From assembly GCA_900552985.1 (NCBI GenBank), contig USBP01000017.1, forward strand, positions 1 to 12,239: DNA of 12,239 nucleotides, written 5' to 3'. Shown one piece after another: positions 1 through 5,431 of this stretch. Source of the DNA: an uncultured Oscillospiraceae bacterium. GTDB taxonomy: Bacteria > Bacillota > Clostridia > Oscillospirales > Acutalibacteraceae. The position numbers were made by a program, and so were the translations under genes. The number at the start of each line of letters is the position of its first letter. Positions within the stretch are counted from its first letter, which is position 1. The notes under the pieces were generated by a model, which did no database searches, had not been told where the DNA came from, and saw nothing but the letters and a program-made list of their open reading frames with translations.

Positions 1-567
1 CTCGCGCTCCTTCTCCTCCAGCGCTTCGGTGATAAACTTAATCGTTGCTTCAAACTGCGGGATCATAATATTATGCAGGGCATTGGCACGCTTCTGCGTT
101 TTTTTGATGGCCTGTGCAAGACGATAGACGCTGTTTTCAATCTCCGCAAGCTCCGCTGTGAGGTGCTTGACCTCGTCAAAACAGCGATAGGCGTCATCCA
201 GCATGGAATTGGTGGAATGAAGGCCATAATAAATATCCTCCGTTGTCTCACCAATCGAAACAGTGGGCAGCTCCACCCCCATTACGCTGCGGAAATCAAT
301 CGTCAGGCTGTGATCCACCGGAACGGCCTGTGCAAAGGAGGAGCAGAGGCCCAGCGTCACATGCGCCCGCTGCAAAGCGGCATATGCCTTTGTATAAGTG
401 CTGTCAATGCGGCTCTGCACGGCGTTTGCCTTGTCAATCATCAGCATCATCTCGCGCACCAGAATGTTGCGCTTACGGTCCAGCAGGTCGTAACCGAGCT
501 TGGCAAGATCCAGAGATTTGCGGGTGCTGATCAAATTGCTCTTGGTTGGAAACACTTGGCCGGCCAT
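1..567 (-). CDS. ntpD: V/A-type ATPase subunit D (central shaft), 3' end cut off by window
   Basis: This is the central rotor shaft subunit, which turns inside the A3B3 head and couples ATP hydrolysis or synthesis to rotation of the K ring. I translated 189 codons from the ATG at 567-565; the frame is still open at base 1. The start reads MAGQVFPTKSNLISTRKSL, the usual 'P-T-(K/R)-x-x-L' opening of subunit D, then a long helix, a more variable middle, and a second long helix containing NSVYRLAQAIKKTQKRANALHNIMIP, the conserved C-terminal shaft segment. Family members are about 205-215 residues, so only the C-terminal tail is missing. A GGAGG lies nine bases before the ATG. The gene follows B after a 36-base gap, the normal B-D order. 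Confidence 0.95.
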   Translation of the reverse strand, partial: MAGQVFPTKSNLISTRKSLDLAKLGYDLLDRKRNILVREMMLMIDKANAVQSRIDSTYTKAYAALQRAHVTLGLCSSFAQAVPVDHSLTIDFRSVMGVELPTVSIGETTEDIYYGLHSTNSMLDDAYRCFDEVKHLTAELAEIENSVYRLAQAIKKTQKRANALHNIMIPQFEATIKFITEALEEKERE

Positions 568-603
568 GAACGGTCACCTCCCCTATCAGATATCAGCCGC
601 AGC

Positions 604-1971
604 CTATCCACGATAATGCTTATTCAGCATTTCTTCATCCACACGATCCAATTGCTCACGCGGCAGCATGGAGAGAAGCTCCCAGCCCAAGTCAAGCGTC
701 TGTTCAATGGTGCGGTTCTCCAGATAGCCCTGATTGATAAATTTCTGCTCGAAAACACGGCCAAACTCCATCAGCTGCTTATCCGCCGCAGAGAGCTCAT
801 CCTCACCGATAACAGATGCGAGCGCCTTGGCATCCTGCACCTTCGCATAGGAGGCGAAGAGCTGGTTGGAAAGCATACTGTGATCCTCACGGGTATAGCC
901 GGCGCCGATACCATCCTTCATCAAACGGGAAAGCGATGGCAGCACGCTTACCGGCGGATAAACGCCACGGGTATCGAGCTCGCGGTCCAACACGATCTGC
1001 CCCTCTGTGATATAACCCGTCAGATCCGGGATCGGGTGGGTGATATCATCGTTGGGCATGGTGAGGATGGGGATCTGTGTCACAGAGCCGCTCTTCCCCT
1101 TGACGATACCCGCGCGCTCGTATAGCGACGCCAAGTCGGAATACAGGTAACCAGGGAAGCCCTTCCTGCCCGGAATTTCACCCTTGGAGGAGCTGAATTC
1201 CCGCAGCGCCTCTGCATAGGAGGTCATATCCGTGAGAATCACCAGGATATGCATGCCAAGATCAAAGGCAAGATATTCCGCCGCAGTCAGTGCGCAGCGG
1301 GGCGTTAAAATACGCTCAATGATCGGGTCATTGGAAAGATTCAGGAACATAACCACGCGGCTCATGACGTTGGCGCTTTCAAAGGAACGGCGGAAATACT
1401 CCGCGACATCGTTTTTAACGCCCATCGCGGCAAAAACGATGGCAAACTCGGAATTATCCTTGATGGAGGCCTGCTGCACGATCTGAACCGCCAACTCATT
1501 GTGCTTCATGCCGGAGCCGGAAAAAATCGGGAGCTTCTGGCCGCGAATCAGCGTAGCCAGCGCATCAATCGAGGAAATGCCTGTGTTGATATAATCCCTG
1601 GGATAAACACGGGAGACCGGATTGATCGGCGCGCCGTTGACATCCCGCCGGCAAGTGGGATAAACCTCACCAAGGCCGTCAATCGGGCGGCCAAGGCCGT
1701 CAAACACGCGGCCCAGAATTTCCGGGGACAGCGGCAGCTCCATCGGGCGCCCGGAAAGCCGCGTGCGGGTGTTGACCATGGACACGCCGCGCGTACCCTC
1801 AAAAACCTGGATCACCACACGCTTGCCGTCAATCTTCACGATTCTGCCCGCGCGGACGCTGCCGTCATCTAGATGCAGCTCCACCATCTCCTCGTTGCTC
1901 GCGTTATCCACGCCGTCGAGCACAACCAGGGAACCGTTGATTTCCTTTAACCCAATGTGTTCCAGTATCAT
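604..1971 (-). CDS. ntpB: V/A-type ATPase subunit B (non-catalytic nucleotide-binding subunit)
   Basis: Subunit B alternates with A in the hexameric head. It does not hydrolyse ATP but supplies residues to the catalytic interface. The protein is 455 aa from the ATG at 1971 ([20 protein letters not shown]), matching the usual B start and length. A 20-residue upstream extension is open but does not look like family sequence, and an AAAGGTGG site sits ten bases before this ATG. Visible motifs are [13 protein letters not shown], the degenerate P-loop region [65 protein letters not shown] and LPSLSRL, whose Arg acts in trans at the A site in this family. It ends in TAG at 606-604 with a natural-looking C-terminus, so UAG is used as a stop here. 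A 165-base structured gap separates it from A. Confidence 0.97.
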   Translation of the reverse strand: MILEHIGLKEINGSLVVLDGVDNASNEEMVELHLDDGSVRAGRIVKIDGKRVVIQVFEGTRGVSMVNTRTRLSGRPMELPLSPEILGRVFDGLGRPIDGLGEVYPTCRRDVNGAPINPVSRVYPRDYINTGISSIDALATLIRGQKLPIFSGSGMKHNELAVQIVQQASIKDNSEFAIVFAAMGVKNDVAEYFRRSFESANVMSRVVMFLNLSNDPIIERILTPRCALTAAEYLAFDLGMHILVILTDMTSYAEALREFSSSKGEIPGRKGFPGYLYSDLASLYERAGIVKGKSGSVTQIPILTMPNDDITHPIPDLTGYITEGQIVLDRELDTRGVYPPVSVLPSLSRLMKDGIGAGYTREDHSMLSNQLFASYAKVQDAKALASVIGEDELSAADKQLMEFGRVFEQKFINQGYLENRTIEQTLDLGWELLSMLPREQLDRVDEEMLNKHYRG

Positions 1972-2029
1972 ATCAGAAAGACCACCTTTCCGCAGCTGCC
2001 GGAGGCCCGGACCATGCGCGGTTGATTTC

Positions 2030-2052
2030 AAAAAAGCCCTTCAGCTAAAGGC
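2030..2052 (-). terminator. Terminator-like hairpin in the A-B gap, second of two
   Basis: On the minus strand GCCTTT and AAGGGC form a six-pair stem (one G-U) around the loop AGCTG, directly followed by six Ts (2035-2030). This has the full shape of an intrinsic terminator, though the stem is short. It lies between A and B inside the ATPase operon, so partial termination or attenuation is more likely than complete termination unless a separate promoter for B-D exists. I see no convincing promoter after it. Confidence 0.5.
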
Positions 2053-2090
2053 GATTCGCCCCCCATCACAGCGCCACAGCACCGGGGGAC

Positions 2091-2119
2091 AAAAGCCGGC
2101 CGCAGGCTGCGCGCCGGGC
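2091..2119 (-). terminator. GC-rich terminator-like hairpin just after the A cistron
   Basis: Starting 18 bases after the A stop, the minus strand folds into a GC-rich stem: CCGGC pairs with GCCGG (2096-2100 with 2113-2117), CGCA with TGCG, and a further G-C closes the base. There are single-base bulges and a GCC loop. The 3' side is followed by TTTTG, a short U-tract. Together with the hairpin at 2030-2052 it makes this junction the most terminator-like inside the operon. Confidence 0.45.
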
Positions 2120-2136
2120 CGTCAGGCGCAAACGGA

Positions 2137-3525
2137 TCAGATTTTGCTTAACATCTGATCCATTTCTGACTTATAGCTGTCAAACATCTCAAGCTTATCG
2201 TTGGGGATATCATATTTCATCTTGACAAGCTTATCAAACAGACCTGTTTGCAAAATTTTGGAAATCGGCACTTGCCGCGCCACAATCTCCTGGCATTTAT
2301 GATAGAGATGCAAAATAACCTCCATCATCCTAAGCTGCTTCTCCAGCGGAACGTAGGTATCCTCCGCATGGAAAGCGTTCTGCTGCAAAAAGCCAACGCG
2401 GATGACTCTGGCAATTTCAATAATCAGCTTCTGATCGTCAGGCAGCACATCCGCCCCGATGAGCTTTACAATCTCCATGAGCCGGTTTTCCTCCAGCAGG
2501 ATGCTGCAAAGTTCCTCACGGAAGGCCATGAAATCCCCGCCGACATGCTCCTCGTACCAGGGCGAGAGATCGTTGATATACTCGCTGTAGCTGTCGTTCC
2601 AGTTGATTGCGGGATAATGGCGCGCATAGGCAAGGCTTTTATCCAACGCCCAGAAGCAGCGGGTAAAGCGTTTGGTATTTTGGGTGACAGGCTCGGAGAA
2701 ATCCGATCCCTGCGGGGATACGGCGCCGATCACAGTGATGGAGCCCTCCTGGCCGCAGAGCGTCTCCATATAGCCGGTGCGCTCATAAAACTCCGACAGG
2801 CGGGACGGCAGGTATGCCGGGAATCCTTCATCCGCCGGCATCTCCTCCAACCGGCCGGAAATTTCACGCAGCGCCTCTGCCCAGCGGGAGGTGGAATCCG
2901 CCATCAGGGCGGTGTGATAGCCCATATCCCGGTAATACTCCGCGAGGGTGATGCCAGTGTAAATAGAGGCTTCACGTGCCGCCACGGGCATATTGGAGGT
3001 GTTGGCGATGAGCACGGTGCGATCCGTCAGCGGGCGGCCGGATTTGGGATCGACCAGCTCGCTGAATTCGGTCAGCGCCTGCGTCATTCCATTGCCGCGT
3101 TCCCCACAGCCAACATAGATGATGATATCCGCATCGCACCACTTTGCAAGCTGATGCTGCGTCATGGTCTTCCCAGTGCCGAAGCCGCCAGGGATCGCCG
3201 CGGCTCCCCCTTTGGCAATGGGGAAGAGCGTGTCAATCACGCGCTGGCCAGTAATCAGGGGGCGCTGCGCAGGCAGGCGGTTCCTGACCGGGCGCGGCGT
3301 GCGAATGGGCCAGCGCTGGCAAAGCGTCAAGCTGTGCTCCACGCCGTTTGCATCCCGCAGCACGACGATTTCATCCTCCAGGCGGTATTTCCCATCCGGC
3401 TTCACGGAAACCACCTCGCCCGAAAGCGCAGGCGGCACCATCAGTTTATGGGTAATCAGCGGGGTTTCCGGGCACTCCGCATAAATCGCGCCGCCCGTCA
3501 ACTGATCGCCGGGCTTGACGAGCAT
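2137..3525 (-). CDS. ntpA: V/A-type ATPase catalytic subunit A, C-terminal part (bulge, nucleotide-binding and C-terminal domains)
   Basis: This is the ATP-hydrolysing part of subunit A as its own 462-aa cistron. It opens with MLVKPGDQLTGG, the start of the A-specific non-homologous (bulge) domain. The nucleotide-binding domain follows: P-loop GGFGTGKT at residues 113-120 (many relatives have GPFGSGKT), catalytic Glu142 in GERGNGMT, DSTSRW at 210-215, then AVSPQGSDFSEPVTQ and HYPAINWNDSYSEY, and the helical C-terminal domain. The residue after GERGN is Gly146 where the family has Glu, and PQGSD has Ser for the usual Gly. It lies in the same frame as the N-terminal cistron, separated by one TAG and three codons. 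The ATG at 3525-3523 has AGGAGGT just upstream. It ends in TGA. The two cistrons together total about 584 residues, the normal length of one A subunit. Function is clear; independent initiation is inference. Confidence 0.93.
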   Translation of the reverse strand: MLVKPGDQLTGGAIYAECPETPLITHKLMVPPALSGEVVSVKPDGKYRLEDEIVVLRDANGVEHSLTLCQRWPIRTPRPVRNRLPAQRPLITGQRVIDTLFPIAKGGAAAIPGGFGTGKTMTQHQLAKWCDADIIIYVGCGERGNGMTQALTEFSELVDPKSGRPLTDRTVLIANTSNMPVAAREASIYTGITLAEYYRDMGYHTALMADSTSRWAEALREISGRLEEMPADEGFPAYLPSRLSEFYERTGYMETLCGQEGSITVIGAVSPQGSDFSEPVTQNTKRFTRCFWALDKSLAYARHYPAINWNDSYSEYINDLSPWYEEHVGGDFMAFREELCSILLEENRLMEIVKLIGADVLPDDQKLIIEIARVIRVGFLQQNAFHAEDTYVPLEKQLRMMEVILHLYHKCQEIVARQVPISKILQTGLFDKLVKMKYDIPNDKLEMFDSYKSEMDQMLSKI

Positions 3526-3537
3526 GGTGACCTCCTA
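3526..3537 (-). promoter_or_regulatory. Overlapping stop codon and Shine-Dalgarno that split subunit A
   Basis: The minus strand reads TAGGAGGTCACC followed by ATG. The TAG stop of the N-terminal cistron supplies the first AG of the site AGGAGGT (3536-3530). The GGAGG core is five bases from the ATG, near-ideal spacing. In an unbroken A subunit this stretch would code for the conserved W-x-F-x-P segment; here those positions are stop, Val and Met. The arrangement suits termination with immediate reinitiation by the same ribosome. Confidence 0.75.
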
Positions 3538-3894
3538 CTCCCGCTCCGGGTCAAGCGGCGATACGCTGGAACCCCGCCCAATGAATGCGCCGGACTGCTC
3601 CTCAAGCGTATTCAAAGGGCGCTCAATGCCGTCAAAAATGCTCCGGATAATGCCGGGGCCGAGGGTGACGCTCATAGGCGCGCCGGTGGAAATGACGGGC
3701 TCCCCAGGCTTCAGGCCTGTAGTTTCTTCATAAACCTGAATGGTTGTTTTCTCTGCATCCAGACCGATGACTTCGCCAACAAGACGTGCATTGCCGACAT
3801 AAACCATTTCCATCATGCGGAGTGTCGTTGCGCCGCGAACAGTCACAACAGGGCCGTTGATGCCATAAATCGTATTTTTGTTGGAATCGGACAC
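3535..3894 (-). CDS. ntpA: V/A-type ATPase catalytic subunit A, N-terminal part (beta-barrel and linker)
   Basis: This 119-aa product is the N-terminal piece of catalytic subunit A. It begins at a GTG (3894-3892) with GGAGGTGA upstream at good spacing. It reads IYGINGPVVTVRG, VGNARLVGEVIGLD, TTIQVYEETTGLKPGEPV, LGPGIIRSIFDGIERPLN and GAFIGRGSSVSPLDPERE. This is the N-terminal beta-barrel of the hexamer crown plus the strand leading to the bulge domain. In Thermus and other A subunits the chain continues directly into K-W-x-W/F-x-P and then VKPGD; here the Trp position is TAG (3537-3535). The downstream frame is the same, so no frameshift is involved. It follows subunit E after 22 bases. If both parts are made they would have to associate non-covalently. 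The alternative is a nonsense mutation or a sequencing or assembly error. Confidence 0.88.
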   Translation of the reverse strand: MSDSNKNTIYGINGPVVTVRGATTLRMMEMVYVGNARLVGEVIGLDAEKTTIQVYEETTGLKPGEPVISTGAPMSVTLGPGIIRSIFDGIERPLNTLEEQSGAFIGRGSSVSPLDPERE

Positions 3895-3916
3895 TTCTGT
3901 TCACCTCCGGCGCATT

Positions 3917-4519
3917 TTATTGTTCAAGCGTTAATTCTGCCTGCTCTAAAAACCAGGCGCGCTGCTGCTGGAGCCTGCCGTCCAGCGTATCGTCCGCCAG
4001 CAGGCCGCCAGCTTCACAGCAAGCTTTCAGCCCTCCGATACGAATGGAAGCATCCGCGCACACCTTGCAGGGACGCCCTGCAAACGCGGCCTGTAAGGCC
4101 TCCGCACGCGTCAGATCCGCCTCGCGCACATAGAGCACCACCGCCTGCTCCGGCAAAAGCGAAGCACAGCGAACAGCGCTTTCCGCAAGGAAGTGTTCAT
4201 ATTCTGGCCGATCCGTAAACGATACCAATTCCTGCGCGGCGGCTTCAAATACCTGGCGGGCAATCTCTGTACGCCTTCCGGCAAGGGCGGCGCGCAAGTC
4301 CGCCTCTTCCTTTGCGACCTTTTGGTTGAGCGCCACACGCCGTTTTTGCAGCTCCCGGTTGATCAACTGCTGGGCCTGCTCCTGTGCGTCAGCTCTGGCG
4401 CGCTCCAGCGCCTCCTCATTCGCCTGCTGCACCTGCGCTTCGATCTGCCTGCGGCGTTCCAGCGCATCTCTGTCAATTGCATCTAAAAATTTGGCGATCC
4501 GCTCGTCTTGCTCGAGCAT
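3917..4519 (-). CDS. ntpE: V/A-type ATPase subunit E (peripheral stalk)
   Basis: Subunit E forms, with H, the peripheral stalks that hold the A3B3 head against rotation. The protein is 200 aa from the ATG at 4519 (MLEQDERIAKFLDAIDRDA). Residues up to about 85 form a highly charged coiled coil rich in Glu, Gln and Arg. The rest is the globular domain that binds the head, with KVCADASIRIGGLKACCEAGG matching the conserved 'GG(V/L)' segment near the C-terminus. A GTG at 4528 is an alternative in-frame start, but the GAGGT site lies seven bases before the ATG and fits it better. The spacing to F is ten bases, so translation is probably coupled. It ends in TAA. Confidence 0.93.
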   Translation of the reverse strand: MLEQDERIAKFLDAIDRDALERRRQIEAQVQQANEEALERARADAQEQAQQLINRELQKRRVALNQKVAKEEADLRAALAGRRTEIARQVFEAAAQELVSFTDRPEYEHFLAESAVRCASLLPEQAVVLYVREADLTRAEALQAAFAGRPCKVCADASIRIGGLKACCEAGGLLADDTLDGRLQQQRAWFLEQAELTLEQ

Positions 4520-4529
4520 GTGCCTCACC

Positions 4530-4838
4530 TCAAATCTTTACGCCGATCGCTTCACGCACGTATCGGGTAATGGAATCCTTTGCGCGGCCAGAACCGTGCC
4601 GGTCCGGGATCTCTACAATCAGAGGGCGGTCACACCCCTGCTTGATTTTTGAAACCTGCTCCGGGCACAGCTTGACCAGCAGCTCCGTAATCAGCACGAT
4701 GCCGATATCCTCTGCCGCCATGGCGGCGGCCAGCGCTTTTTCAACGCCCTCCGGATCGTGGACGACTTCACCCTCGATCCCTGCAAGGCGCATACCGGTC
4801 AGGGTATCCATATTATCGCTAATCAAATAAAAGCGCAT
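4530..4838 (-). CDS. ntpG: V/A-type ATPase subunit F (central shaft, small)
   Basis: This small Rossmann-like subunit binds the base of shaft subunit D. In the family it has a regulatory role, its C-terminus changing position with ATP state. The protein is 102 aa. It opens MRFYLISDNMDTLTGMRLAG, then IGIVLITELLVKLCPEQV in the middle and a C-terminal segment containing PLIVEIPDRHGSGR and DSITRYVREAIGVKI, typical of clostridial F subunits. The usual length is about 100-105 aa, so it is complete. AGGTGG sits nine bases before the ATG. It lies between K and E with gaps of 57 and 10 bases. The product is called NtpG in Enterococcus and AtpF or VatF elsewhere. Confidence 0.94.
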   Translation of the reverse strand: MRFYLISDNMDTLTGMRLAGIEGEVVHDPEGVEKALAAAMAAEDIGIVLITELLVKLCPEQVSKIKQGCDRPLIVEIPDRHGSGRAKDSITRYVREAIGVKI

Positions 4839-4862
4839 ACCGGCTCACCACCTGTCAAAAAA

Positions 4863-4879
4863 GCGTTTTAAAAACATGC
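4863..4879 (-). other. Weak hairpin with U6 tail in the K-F gap
   Basis: On the minus strand GTTT and AAAC can pair around TTA, with an outer G-C/C-G step, directly followed by six Ts (4862-4857). The stem is weak and AT-rich, so it is at most a leaky terminator or processing site. The position, after the gene for the multi-copy ring subunit, is where reduced downstream expression would make sense. Confidence 0.25.
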
Positions 4880-4895
4880 CTGTGAGCAACCCCGC

Positions 4896-5369
4896 TTAGC
4901 TAAACAGCATCAGCAGGGCGATAACCAGGCCATAAATGGCAATGGCCTCGCCAAGGGCAACGAACAGCATGGATTTCGCAAAGGACTTGGGATCCTCGCT
5001 CGTCGCCGCAATGGCAGCAGGAGCGCCGGAACCAACCGCGATACCGCCGCCAATGCCCGCCAGGCCTACTGCAAGGCCGGCTGCGATCATCGTCAGGCCC
5101 TGCGCACTGCCGGAATCCTCTGCACCGGCATCCTCCGCCGTTTGCTCCGTCTGCGTAGGTTGGGCAGGCTGCTGCGCCTCATCGGCAGCCGAAGCGCCGA
5201 GCGCCAGTGCGGACATCAGTACGACCAACACAAGCAGCGTGGCGACATGGGAAACCATCGCCTTTTTCATCGGCACGCCCTGCGCCCGCTTATGAAACAG
5301 AGAATAGAAGGAAAATCCCAACACTGCGATCGGCACGATAGCAAGCAAAGCATACAAAAACGTAGACAT
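4896..5369 (-). CDS. ntpK: V/A-type ATPase subunit K (membrane ring, proteolipid)
   Basis: K forms the rotating membrane ring that carries H+ or Na+. The protein is 157 aa with four hydrophobic segments: about 4-25, 41-62, 91-121 and 130-156. Only the second hairpin resembles a c subunit: Gly-rich GLAGIGGGIAVGSGAPAA, loop SEDPKSF, and the ion-binding Glu141 in LGEAIAIYGL. The first hairpin has no membrane carboxylate, and its second helix ends LGASAADEA, like a signal-peptide cleavage region, before a Gln/Thr/Glu-rich loop. Such degenerate first hairpins are familiar in clostridial K proteins. Three ATGs are in tandem after GGAGG; the third (5369-5367) is eight bases from it and chosen here, the second being nearly as good. 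No Gln is visible in the third helix and Ala follows Glu141, so a canonical Na+ site is not evident. Confidence 0.93.
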   Translation of the reverse strand: MSTFLYALLAIVPIAVLGFSFYSLFHKRAQGVPMKKAMVSHVATLLVLVVLMSALALGASAADEAQQPAQPTQTEQTAEDAGAEDSGSAQGLTMIAAGLAVGLAGIGGGIAVGSGAPAAIAATSEDPKSFAKSMLFVALGEAIAIYGLVIALLMLFS

Positions 5370-5375
5370 CATCAT

Positions 5376-5431
5376 AACCTCCAATAATGCAAGTATTTTT
5401 TCAATTTATCTGCAACTGACGCCCCGCGTCA
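5376..5431 (-). promoter_or_regulatory. Ring-subunit translation leader: stop-codon hairpin, AU-rich stretch and GGAGG
   Basis: The I stop codon (5431-5429) opens a perfect six-pair hairpin TGACGC-GGG-GCGTCA (5431-5417). An AT-rich stretch (5409-5384) follows, including GAAAAAATAC, then TTGGAGG before the three ATGs. No U-tract follows the hairpin, so it is not a terminator. AU-rich leaders before the ring-subunit gene are known to raise its translation in the Escherichia coli atp operon; a similar role here is inference. Confidence 0.4.

Noticed and set aside
1972..2031. Longer B protein starting at 2031
   Set aside because: The 20 extra residues do not resemble B subunits, and part of the sequence overlaps the terminator-like U-tract. 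The ATG at 1971 has a ribosome site and the family start.
3535..3537. UAG reassigned or read as an amino acid (suppression or pyrrolysine)
   Set aside because: The B and C genes end at TAG with natural C-termini, so UAG terminates here. No suppressor tRNA or pyl gene is in the window. Low-level read-through cannot be excluded, but the site and ATG right after the TAG favour reinitiation.
3526..3537. Intein or frameshift as cause of the A split
   Set aside because: No inserted sequence exists: only four codons lie between the conserved parts, and the frame is the same on both sides. Known A-subunit inteins sit at the P-loop, which is intact here.
2248..4218. A 656-codon plus-strand open frame opposite the A and E genes, with similar long plus-strand frames at 73-1125, 8638-10086 and 10117-11817
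   Set aside because: They lie antisense to genes with clear family matches or a clear signal peptide, have low-complexity Arg/His/Gln/Pro-rich translations, lack plausible ribosome sites and match no family. They result from GC-biased third positions.
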